Part shown: one piece after another, positions 54,686 through 62,832 of the stretch
How the letters are laid out: each line of letters begins with the position of its first letter
How positions within the stretch are numbered: the first letter of the stretch is position 1
DNA from: Fuerstiella marisgermanici
Lineage (GTDB): Bacteria > Planctomycetota > Planctomycetia > Planctomycetales > Planctomycetaceae
NCBI RefSeq assembly: GCF_001983935.1
Contig: NZ_CP017641.1
Location: 3,286,001 to 3,350,000 of the forward strand
Length of the DNA stretch: 64,000 nucleotides
Direction: 5' to 3'
The notes under the pieces: generated by a model
Told to the model about the DNA's origin: nothing
Databases searched by the model: none
Seen by the model: only the letters and a program-made list of their open reading frames with translations
Translations under genes and position numbers: made by a program

Positions 54686-57600
54686 ATGCTCAACGCAATC
54701 ATAAGATTCGCCCTTCGCCAGCGGCTACTAACGATCGCTGCCGCAATATTCCTGCTGGGATACGGTTCGTGGCAGGCGATGCAGATGGACATCGACGTGT
54801 TTCCGGATCTGAACCGGCCGCGCGTGGTCATCATGACAGAAGCTCCGGGGCTGGCTCCGGAAGAAGTCGAAACACTGATCACCTTTCCGTTGGAAACCGC
54901 GATGAACGGCGCCAACGGGGTCCAGGCGGTTCGCAGTTCGTCAGGCATCGGGATTTCCGTGGTCTACGTCGAATTCGACTGGGGTACCGACATCTACACT
55001 GACCGGCAAATCGTTATGGAACGTCTGCAGCTTGTGCAGGACCGAATGCCGCAGGGAGTCAAACCAACGCTGGCACCGATTTCCTCCATCATGGGCCAGA
55101 TTCTGATGCTGGCGATGTGGAGTGAAAACGAGGAAACCGATCCGATCGTACTTCGCACCACGGCTGACTGGGTTGTCCGTCAGCGAATCCTGACGATTCC
55201 CGGCGTGTCTCAGGTGTTCACCATGGGAGGCGGCCGCAAGCAGTTTCAGGTTCTGGTCGATCCGGACGAAATGATCCGTTATGGCGTCACGCTGCATCAG
55301 GTCAAGCAGGCGGTTGTCGGCAGCAACGAAAACGCGACAGGCGGCTACCTTGATGAACAGGGACCAAACGAACTTCTCGTGCGAGCGCTCGGCCGGATTC
55401 AGGACATCGATGACCTGCAGAAGGTGGTTGTTGGAGTCCGCGATGGGCGGCCGATCGCGTTGGCTCAGATTGCCAGAGTCGTCGAAGGTCCTCAGGTGAA
55501 ACGAGGCGACAGTTCGGCATTCGTCCGCAAAGAGGATGGCACACTTTCCGGCGGTGAATCCGTCGTGCTGACCATCAACAAACAGCCGGGCGCGGATACT
55601 CGCCGCATTACCGATGCGATTCTGGAAGCCGTCGAAGACCTGAAGCAGACCATATCCGACGACATTCAGATCGTCCCGGTGTACTCCCAGAAATCGTTTA
55701 TCGATCGAGCGATCGCGAATGTCGTGGAAGCCTTACGAGATGGTGGAATTCTGGTTGTGGTGATTCTGTTTCTGTTCCTGCTGAACTTCCGCACGACGTT
55801 TATCACTCTGACCGCAATCCCATTGTCACTGGTGATGACAGCCGTTGTGTTCTCCATCTTTGGACTCTCCATCAATACTATGACGCTGGGCGGACTCGCT
55901 GTTGCCATCGGGGAGCTTGTCGACGATGCGATTGTCGACGTCGAGAACATCTTCCGGCGACTCAGGGAAAACCGGCAGGCAGCAGTCCCCAAACATCCGC
56001 TGGTGATTGTTTATCAGGCGAGTTGCGAGATCCGAAACTCGATTGTCTTCGGCACGATCATCGTCATTCTGGTTTTCATTCCATTGTTCGCATTGTCGGG
56101 CATGGAAGGGCGGCTGTTTGCTCCGTTAGGAGTGGCCTACATCGTTTCTATCCTGTCGTCGCTGGTGGTGTCGCTGACGGTCACGCCTGTGCTGTGCTAT
56201 TGGATGCTGGGCCGATCGAAGTTGATGGATCACGACAAGGATGGTTTCTTTCTGCGAGGGTTAAAGTGGATTGGCGATCATGTGATCCGATTCAGTCTCG
56301 CATTTCCTCGCTCCAATCTGACATTCACGGTACTAGCAGTGGCCCTCGCCGGCCTGTTTATGTTCAACCTGGACCGCGACTTCCTGCCGCCGTTCAACGA
56401 AGGTTCGATGCAGCTAAATGTTGTGTTGCCGCCAGGAACTTCCCTGGCGACGTCCAACGAGATCAACAAGACAGTCGAACAGCGATTGCTGGAACTCGAC
56501 GACGTGGATCGCTTTGTGCGACGAACCGGTCGAGCTGAATTGGATGAGCATGCCGAAGGCGTGAACATGAGTGAGTACGTGCTGGAACTGGATCCGGATT
56601 CGCCTCGCAGTCGAGAAGAGCAGCTTACAGAAATCCGCGAAGCGATGGCGGATATCCCCGGCATCGTAACGGCCGTCGAACAGCCGATCGCTCACCTGAT
56701 TTCTCACATGCTGTCTGGTGTGAAGGCTCAGATCGGCATCAAGATCTACGGCGACGACCTGGACGTGCTGCGTCGCAAAGCCGGTGAAATGGAAGCGGCT
56801 ATCAAGGGCGTGGCGGGAGTCACCGACCTGATGGTCGAACCACAGGTCATTATTCCTCAGATGCGTATTGAACTAGATCGCGACAAACTGCTGCTATATG
56901 GCATGACGGCGGCCGATGTGAACGAATTCATCTCCACCGCGATGAACGGCGACATTGTTTCCGAAGTTCTGCTTGGGCAACGAACATTTGACCTGATGGT
57001 GCGGCTGGACGAAGACTATCGCGAAGACGTCCAGAAGCTGAAGCGTCTCACGATCGACCTGCCGGACGGTGGTAAAGTGCCGCTGAAAGCGGTTGCGAAT
57101 ATCTACGAATCCGGTGGGCCAAATACCATCAATCGAGAAAGCGTGCGGCGACGAACCATTCTGCAGTGCAACGTCAGCGAACGTGGCGTGGTGGATGTTG
57201 TCGAAGACATTCAGAAGGCCGTCGCCCCGGTCATCGCGACGATGGACGACGGTTATTTTGTCGAATTCGGTGGACAGTTTGAGAGTCAGCAGTCGGCCAC
57301 GCGAGTCATCGGCGGCCTGTTTGTGGTCTCGATGATCGGCGTGTTTATGGTGCTGTTCACCATGTTCCGTTCGGTCAATCTGTCGCTGCAGGTAATGGCC
57401 GCCTTGCCAATGGCGTTTATCGGTTCCGTGGCGGCACTCGTCATCACCGGCCAAACGCTAACGGTTGCGGCCATGGTCGGGTTTATTTCACTGGGCGGCA
57501 TCGCATCACGCAACGGCATTCTGTTACTGAACCACTACCTGCACCTGGTGAAGTACGAAGGCGAAAGCTGGACGAAGGAAATGATCGTTCGAGCTGGCCT

Positions 57601-57853
57601 GGAACGGCTGGCTCCTGTGCTGATGACAGCTCTGACTTCTGGCATCGGACTGGTTCCGTTGGTCATGGCGTCCGGCGAACCGGGCAAGGAAATTCTTTAC
57701 CCCGTCGCCACCGTCATTCTTGGCGGGCTCATCAGTTCGACGCTACTTGACTTCTTTGTCCACCCGGCGTTGTTTCTGCTGTTCGGCATGAAAGAAGCAC
57801 AACGAGTAATTGAGGCGTCGGATACGCAAGTCGCTTTGACTGAAGAGCACTGA
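54686..57853 (+). CDS. cusA: CusA/CzcA-type heavy-metal RND efflux pump
   Basis: 1,055 residues from ATG 54686 (an in-frame TTG lies three codons upstream). Has the RND layout of two 6-helix halves and two large periplasmic loops: DIDVFPDLNRPRVVIMTEAP near the N-terminus, and the TM4 motif VAIGELVDDAIVDVENIFRR. The latter keeps the second Asp and the Glu of the CzcA triad but has Ala at the first Asp position, as in CusA, so Cu(I)/Ag(I) is more likely than Zn/Co (inference). Proton-driven export across the envelope with the adaptor at 52680. Confidence 0.94.
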   Translation: MLNAIIRFALRQRLLTIAAAIFLLGYGSWQAMQMDIDVFPDLNRPRVVIMTEAPGLAPEEVETLITFPLETAMNGANGVQAVRSSSGIGISVVYVEFDWGTDIYTDRQIVMERLQLVQDRMPQGVKPTLAPISSIMGQILMLAMWSENEETDPIVLRTTADWVVRQRILTIPGVSQVFTMGGGRKQFQVLVDPDEMIRYGVTLHQVKQAVVGSNENATGGYLDEQGPNELLVRALGRIQDIDDLQKVVVGVRDGRPIALAQIARVVEGPQVKRGDSSAFVRKEDGTLSGGESVVLTINKQPGADTRRITDAILEAVEDLKQTISDDIQIVPVYSQKSFIDRAIANVVEALRDGGILVVVILFLFLLNFRTTFITLTAIPLSLVMTAVVFSIFGLSINTMTLGGLAVAIGELVDDAIVDVENIFRRLRENRQAAVPKHPLVIVYQASCEIRNSIVFGTIIVILVFIPLFALSGMEGRLFAPLGVAYIVSILSSLVVSLTVTPVLCYWMLGRSKLMDHDKDGFFLRGLKWIGDHVIRFSLAFPRSNLTFTVLAVALAGLFMFNLDRDFLPPFNEGSMQLNVVLPPGTSLATSNEINKTVEQRLLELDDVDRFVRRTGRAELDEHAEGVNMSEYVLELDPDSPRSREEQLTEIREAMADIPGIVTAVEQPIAHLISHMLSGVKAQIGIKIYGDDLDVLRRKAGEMEAAIKGVAGVTDLMVEPQVIIPQMRIELDRDKLLLYGMTAADVNEFISTAMNGDIVSEVLLGQRTFDLMVRLDEDYREDVQKLKRLTIDLPDGGKVPLKAVANIYESGGPNTINRESVRRRTILQCNVSERGVVDVVEDIQKAVAPVIATMDDGYFVEFGGQFESQQSATRVIGGLFVVSMIGVFMVLFTMFRSVNLSLQVMAALPMAFIGSVAALVITGQTLTVAAMVGFISLGGIASRNGILLLNHYLHLVKYEGESWTKEMIVRAGLERLAPVLMTALTSGIGLVPLVMASGEPGKEILYPVATVILGGLISSTLLDFFVHPALFLLFGMKEAQRVIEASDTQVALTEEH

Positions 57854-58033
57854 CCAAAGGGACATGGGCCATAGAGGACGGTGGAAGAATCGCATGCTTA
57901 ATTCCCCATCCCCCATCCCGCATCCCCCATTCCTCAATTTACAACGAACCACCGCCACGTTTGCAGAAACAACAACGATCTCCTCCGTCGAAAAGACATC
58001 GCCGGAAAGAGCGAAAGATTCAAGGAGAACAGA
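57854..58033. other. Repeat-like A/C-rich spacer after cusA
   Basis: Contains TTCCCCATCCCCCATCCCGC followed by ATCCCCCATTCC (57901-57936), a direct-repeat run resembling the right inverted repeat of the four-helix cassette. No gene. Confidence 0.5.
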
Positions 58034-58630
58034 ATAAAATCGATCCTCAGAACAATTCTGCTCACTCAATTGGCTCTCAGCCTCGGAATCGGCAGCTCAC
58101 CGGTGCTGGCTCAAACGACGACTGCCAACCCGCCGTCAGTGACCTGTCGCCAGAAAGCAACTGAAAGAATCCACCTCGACAATGCCCGAACAGCGGAGTT
58201 GCATCTGGACGCCGTAAAGAAGCTCGGCTGATATCGCGGAAAGCGTTGCCCCTGGCCGACGAGACGACCGCCCATCAGTGGGAAGTCTGGATGAAAAAAA
58301 ACGAGCTTCGAAGCACTCCATGCTCATGGTGAGGACCACGACCATTCGGGCATAATCATGCAGGACACAATCACAGTCTGGGCCCACAGGGGCATTCGCA
58401 TGATGGCGGCCACGACCACGGTGATGAAGTCCTGTCCTATTCGATGCCGGAATGGCAAACCACATACCGGACATCTGGATGAAGAACGCACAAAACCTCG
58501 CATGGTCGGGAAGTTCACCGGTAGGTCCTATCGCGGTGAGATCAAGCACGACACGACCACGATGAACTCAAAGCCCACTACGACGATGAAGGTCACAAGA
58601 GCCCAAGATCGGTTGCGGTGGCATGCCGGA
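58034..58630 (+). pseudogene. Decayed exported His-rich protein
   Basis: AAGGAG (58022-58027) is followed at normal spacing by ATA where ATG is expected. The frame then reads a good signal peptide (KSILRTILLTQLALSLGIGS, then SPVLAQ) and stops at TGA 58229. Downstream, His-rich sequence continues in pieces: HAHGEDHDHSG from 58319. After a one-base shift comes HNHAGHNHSLGPQGHSHDGG from 58351, with a TGA at 58480, and then HDHDELKAHYDDEGH from 58552 in the same frame. Together these show a once-intact His-rich metal-binding protein with several lesions. Confidence 0.7.
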
Positions 58631-59035
58631 TTTCCTGTAGTGTTCAGCTCGCACCCGGTTACTGAGTTAGTGGAATCATCGCAACGCCTCCTAATGGATC
58701 GTCACAGCATTGCCGCGTTGCTCGCTCTGCGACAAGGTGTTGCCAGCTCCTCAAAGCATCCGGCGCAAACTAACGTCACCTTCAAGCACCGCGGCGAAAT
58801 AGCAAAACAGAGTTCTGCGAATGCCTCATTCAACGCTTGCCGTAAGCTGCCTGCCACGCTCCCGCGAGATGTCTCGCAAGCCAGGACGCTGCCACTTTCC
58901 GACCGCGAAACGGCACGCCTGCGCACCGCCGTCAGCAGCTCTACCTCTTGAATGCGCACTATCTGTATAACGCAGGTCACAAGAGCAAGCGACTGGTCCC
59001 ACTGCATTCGATTCGGCTCACTGGGATAGTGCCAA
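58631..59035. other. Intergenic region
   Basis: No convincing gene on either strand; open frames here lack ribosome sites and recognisable families. Confidence 0.45.
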
Positions 59036-59434
59036 TTACGAACTTCTTTGCACCAGAAAACTGCGTTCACCGCGGGTCACGTAGATCGCATCTTCGTTAA
59101 GTTTGTTACACATCCCGACCAGAAACTCGATCAGGCGATCGAATTCGGATTCGCTGCCGAATGAAACTTCAAACCGTTCCATCACATCATGGACCAGCTC
59201 GGAATTTTGATCCACCCAATACCCCTTCACCGGCGTCGGCGATTGGGTGTAGGCTCGATAGCGGTCCATCAGAAATTCATGGATAGCCGTACGCGCGGTT
59301 TGAGTTCCGAAGAAATAGCGAGGGTCATCCAGCTTGTGCGACGGAATGTAGAACACGGTGACCTTGCCCAGTTCGAGGACATGGGCTGCCGTTAGTATCG
59401 GCGAGTCTTCAGTCGACATGTTATCGGCAGTCAA
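59036..59434 (-). CDS. Hypothetical small cytosolic protein
   Basis: 132 residues from ATG 59434 (or 59419). Soluble, acidic, with VLELGKVTVFYIPSHKLDDP, ARTAIHEFLMDRYRAYTQSP and FEVSFGSESEFDRLIEFLV. It looks like a compact alpha/beta protein; the composition is clearly protein-like. No family recognised. It lies alone between decayed sequence and the XylR-like regulator. Confidence 0.65.
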   Translation of the reverse strand: MTADNMSTEDSPILTAAHVLELGKVTVFYIPSHKLDDPRYFFGTQTARTAIHEFLMDRYRAYTQSPTPVKGYWVDQNSELVHDVMERFEVSFGSESEFDRLIEFLVGMCNKLNEDAIYVTRGERSFLVQRSS

Positions 59435-59813
59435 AAGATGCGATCAGGGCGTGAGGCTTCAGAGGGCTTGATCTTAATGAAACATTTGCAGTTCTTCGGT
59501 TGCGTCGAGCGATATTTCTGCAGAAATAAGAGCGTCGCATCGGATAGGGGAGATTCCACACGTATCTACAATGCGAAGCGTGTTCTTTCCATCTGGCAGT
59601 AGCTCGGTGAGTAAAAAAGTCGACGTTGTTAAATCAAAATCACGACAGCGTGGGCTGTTCTCAAACAACGTAGCGATAAACGACCTTCGACTCAGTGTGG
59701 TAGGTGCGAGACGCTCTTGACGCCCGGCCCACCGTTAGCCTTTGACTGCTCACGCTGTCTGCCATTGCGTCATTGCACTGCCCGTATCGCGTGACTAGTC
59801 AGCGTTTCAAACA
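59435..59813. other. Intergenic region with a short leftward frame
   Basis: A leftward frame ends at TAA 59474 (last residues EISLDATEELQMFH). It is open from about 59745 and contains LLTELLPDGKNTLRIVDTCG, but its only start is a TTG at 59668 without a clear ribosome site. Possible small gene or remnant; not called. Confidence 0.4.
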
Positions 59814-60956
59814 TTACTGCCGAAACTTTGTGCGAAGAGCTGTCGGTGAGGTTTGGAAATGGCGTTGGACTTGCTGAGTGAGGCTGGAGCTGCTTGTGAA
59901 GCCGGTTCGGAAGGCGATTTCGGTGATTGTCAGATCCGTTTCGCGCAACAGGTGCGACACGTGTTGCATGCGCAGGTGTCGAAGTTGTTCGGCCGGGGAA
60001 CGCCCCAGTTTTTGCCGGAATTTCTGTTCCAGTGACCGGCGAGAGATCGGGAACTGGTGAAGTACGTCAGCAACACTCAGCCCACGTTGTATGTTGTCGG
60101 CCATGTATCTCAGGATCGCAGCGATCTCAGTGTCTTCAATCGCCAGCAGGTCGGTGGATCGCCGAGCATTCACGTGCAGCGGTGCGACCAGCGTAGGTCG
60201 AGACGGAATTTTTCCTCCATCCATCAGCTTCGTCAGCACAGACGCCGCACTGGTTCCGATTTGAGCACACGCCAGTTGGATGCTGGAAAGTTGCGGTGAC
60301 GATACCGAGCACAACAGATCGTCGTTGTCTCCCGAAAGTATTGCCACCTCGTCGGGAACCGCAATGCCATTCAGTTCGCAGATTTCTGCCAACTGCCGAG
60401 CGGGATAGGGATCGGCGGCGAAGACGGCCAGCGGTCGTGGCAGTTCTGCCAGCCATTCGACAACATGGTCGTGATCGACTTCCCAGCCCTGAGTGTCACC
60501 GCGTTGCGCGAATACGTCACACGAATAACCTTCCGCAGTAACTACGTCTCGGAACGCGTTTGCTCGAGCAATCGGGTACCGACCGATCGCAGGAGCGTAG
60601 CAGGCGAAGTTCTCCAGCCGCCGTTCGCGAAAATGTTCGAAGGCCATCTGCGCGCTTGCTGCGTCATCCGTGGCGACTCGGCCAAGCCAAACACTGTTCG
60701 GCATCATGATGGATAGGTCCACAGCGGGAAGACCGGAACGGCGAACGTGATCGACCATCGATCGGTCACGCAACGAAACCAGAACTCCGTCGCCCTGCCA
60801 TTTGCCTGGCAGTCGAAGTCGATGCTGATGGTCACGCGGAGCGATCAGCAGTCGCCACTGCTTCTCGCGAGCGTACGCCGCAATGGAGGCAACCACGCTG
60901 CGGCCCCAACTGTCGTCCGTTTCGATCAGTATGGCGACTCGCCGAGGTGTTGCCAT
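59814..60956 (-). CDS. XylR-like regulator (sugar-binding domain plus AraC HTH)
   Basis: 380 residues from ATG 60956. The N-terminal periplasmic-binding-protein-like domain (about 5-265) starts RRVAILIETDDSWGRSVVASI and includes AVFAADPYPARQLAEICELN and AILSGDNDDLLC. The C-terminal AraC HTH pair is SVADVLHQFPISRRSLEQKF and ITEIAFRTGFTSSSSLTQQV. This is the architecture of E. coli XylR, so a sugar effector is likely. It is divergent from the DUF1611 gene; repeated TGCGCA words and a 16-bp palindrome lie in the shared gap. Confidence 0.92.
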   Translation of the reverse strand: MATPRRVAILIETDDSWGRSVVASIAAYAREKQWRLLIAPRDHQHRLRLPGKWQGDGVLVSLRDRSMVDHVRRSGLPAVDLSIMMPNSVWLGRVATDDAASAQMAFEHFRERRLENFACYAPAIGRYPIARANAFRDVVTAEGYSCDVFAQRGDTQGWEVDHDHVVEWLAELPRPLAVFAADPYPARQLAEICELNGIAVPDEVAILSGDNDDLLCSVSSPQLSSIQLACAQIGTSAASVLTKLMDGGKIPSRPTLVAPLHVNARRSTDLLAIEDTEIAAILRYMADNIQRGLSVADVLHQFPISRRSLEQKFRQKLGRSPAEQLRHLRMQHVSHLLRETDLTITEIAFRTGFTSSSSLTQQVQRHFQTSPTALRTKFRQ

Positions 60957-61048
60957 GAATTCACTTTTTGAATCAGAATTGCTGAAAAGCGGCTGTCGCG
61001 GTCTGCCGCATGGATTCACCGTCCTTTACGTCGGACTCAAACCTGCGA

Positions 61049-61084
61049 TGCGCATAATATCACTACTTGTGCGCAATTGCGCAC
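61049..61084. promoter_or_regulatory. Candidate operator: TGCGCA direct repeats and 16-bp palindrome
   Basis: TGCGCA occurs at 61049, 61070 and 61078. The first two are 21 bases apart, the spacing usual for AraC/XylR tandem half-sites. The last two lie in the perfect palindrome GTGCGCAATTGCGCAC (61069-61084). The site is midway between the divergent starts at 60956 and 61163. Confidence 0.6.
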
Positions 61085-61162
61085 GTCGAGCCGGCTCGCA
61101 TTTCGTATGATCACCAACCAATTGGCAGAAAATTGACGAGTACACTCAGGGCTTCAACGAAA

Positions 61163-62245
61163 ATGGAATCTGGCAACGACGACGTTCTTCGAAAGGCGAT
61201 GACATCGCATCGGCGGATCGTCCTGATCACTGACGGCTACTCGACCCCGTTCGTCGCCAAAACGGCGATCAGCATTCTTCGCTACCGAACCGACGATGTT
61301 GTAGCAGTGATCGATCAGGAGGCATCGGGCACGACGGCTCAGCAGTTGCTGTTGGCAGGCGGAGATATTCCCGTTGTCGGATCACTTTCCGCTGTCAATG
61401 ATGCCGACGCTCTGTATGTGGGGATCGCGCCGCCTGGAGGCAAACTTCCGGATGAGTGGCGACCACTAATTCTGGAGGCGCTGCGCAGAAAGATGGACGT
61501 TGTTTCCGGGCTGCACGACTTCCTGATCGACGATGAAGAATATGTCGCGGCGGCCAAACAATCGGGAGCACGATTGATTGATGTGCGTCGCAATCGCCAC
61601 AAGTCGACCGCCAAGCGGCACCGGTTTCGTCCTGGCAATGTGAGAATTCATGCGGTCGGGCACGACTGCAGCGTCGGGAAAATGGTGGTGACGCTGGAAA
61701 TTCAACGGGGCCTTGCTGCGGCCGGGCATGACGCGAAGTTTCTGGCGACAGGGCAAACCGGCATCATGATTTCCGGTGAAGGTGTGCCCATTGATTGTGT
61801 GGTTGCGGACTTTGTGAATGGTGCCGCCGAAGAACTGGTGAAGGCCAATGAGCAGCATGACTTTCTGCTGATCGAGGGCCAGGGCAGCATTTCTCATCCT
61901 TCGTTTTCGGCTGTCACGCTGGGGCTGCTTCACGGGTGTGCGCCGGACGGGTTGGTGTTTTGCTACGAAGCTGGACGAGACCAGGTGAAGGGGCTGGATA
62001 ACGTCGACATCCCTGATTTGGCCGATCAGATTCAGGCCTACGAAGCGGTTGCGAACCTGCGGCATCCCTGCAAAATGATAGGGATCGCGGTGAACACTCG
62101 AAACCTGACCGCTGAAGAAGCCGACGCAGAATTGTTTCGAGCGGAAGACAGATTCGGTTTGCCGGCCTGCGACGTCTATCGTACGGGGGCCGACAAACTT
62201 GTGCAGGCCAGCATCGCTCTTCGTGAAGAGGTATTTGCCCGATGA
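61163..62245 (+). CDS. DUF1611 (DgcN-like) P-loop protein
   Basis: 360 residues from ATG 61163; the frame is open upstream through the operator region, and ATG 61199 is another option. N-terminal Rossmann-like part: [20 protein letters not shown], then [19 protein letters not shown]. The P-loop-like motif is [20 protein letters not shown], followed by [23 protein letters not shown]1611 includes DgcN, a D-glutamate N-acetyltransferase. It usually neighbours an epimerase, which is not seen here. The stop overlaps the next ATG. Confidence 0.88.
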   Translation: MESGNDDVLRKAMTSHRRIVLITDGYSTPFVAKTAISILRYRTDDVVAVIDQEASGTTAQQLLLAGGDIPVVGSLSAVNDADALYVGIAPPGGKLPDEWRPLILEALRRKMDVVSGLHDFLIDDEEYVAAAKQSGARLIDVRRNRHKSTAKRHRFRPGNVRIHAVGHDCSVGKMVVTLEIQRGLAAAGHDAKFLATGQTGIMISGEGVPIDCVVADFVNGAAEELVKANEQHDFLLIEGQGSISHPSFSAVTLGLLHGCAPDGLVFCYEAGRDQVKGLDNVDIPDLADQIQAYEAVANLRHPCKMIGIAVNTRNLTAEEADAELFRAEDRFGLPACDVYRTGADKLVQASIALREEVFAR

Positions 62246-62832
62246 GGACGACACTTCAACAGGTCAAATCGCGGCTGGCTGTAACGGCGTGCTGGATTCT
62301 TGTGCTGGTGATTCCTTTACTGGCGTCGTTCGCGGTTGCCGCCGATGTGTCAGCAAAGCACGGATGGTCGGCGGAGGGTCTCCGCGCGGCTCGCGAGTAT
62401 TCAGAAACACTCGACACGGCTGCCGTTGTCATCCTGCACAACGGCGCGACGGTTGACGAATGGGGCGCGACGGCACTCCCGTTGATGTGCCATTCGGTGC
62501 GCAAAAGCCTATTAAGTGCCTTGTACGGTCGGCATGTTAAAAACGGTACGATCGATCTGAACCGAACGTTGAAGCAACTCGGCATCAACGACAACGAACC
62601 GTCCCTAACCGAAGCAGAACTTGGTGCTCAGATCCGGCATCTGCTGATGGCGCGGTCGGGAGTCTATCATCCGGCGTTATACGAAACGGCGGCGATGGCG
62701 AAGGCTCGACCAGCGCGAGGTTCGCATGCTCCGGACACGTTTTGGTACTACAACAACTGGGACTTCAATGCGGCAGCAGCGATCTTCGAAAACCTCACCG
62801 GGCAGGGCCAGCGCGCACTTTGGGCAATTTAG
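62242..62832 (+). pseudogene. Serine hydrolase (beta-lactamase family), truncated by an IS
   Basis: ATG 62242 overlaps the DUF1611 stop (ATGA). The signal peptide is about 1-33 (ends FAVAAD). Class-C-type motifs: SVRKS (SxxK, near residue 85) and FWYYNNWDF (YxN, near 170). Host sequence ends at 62802; the last ten codons and the stop (LWAI then TAG) belong to the IS. The C-terminal part of the gene, with the HxG/KTG region, must lie beyond the IS, outside the window. Confidence 0.85.

Noticed and set aside
58690-58951. Possible 86-codon frame ending at 58951
   Set aside because: Low-complexity Ser/Ala/Arg composition, no family resemblance, in a decayed region.
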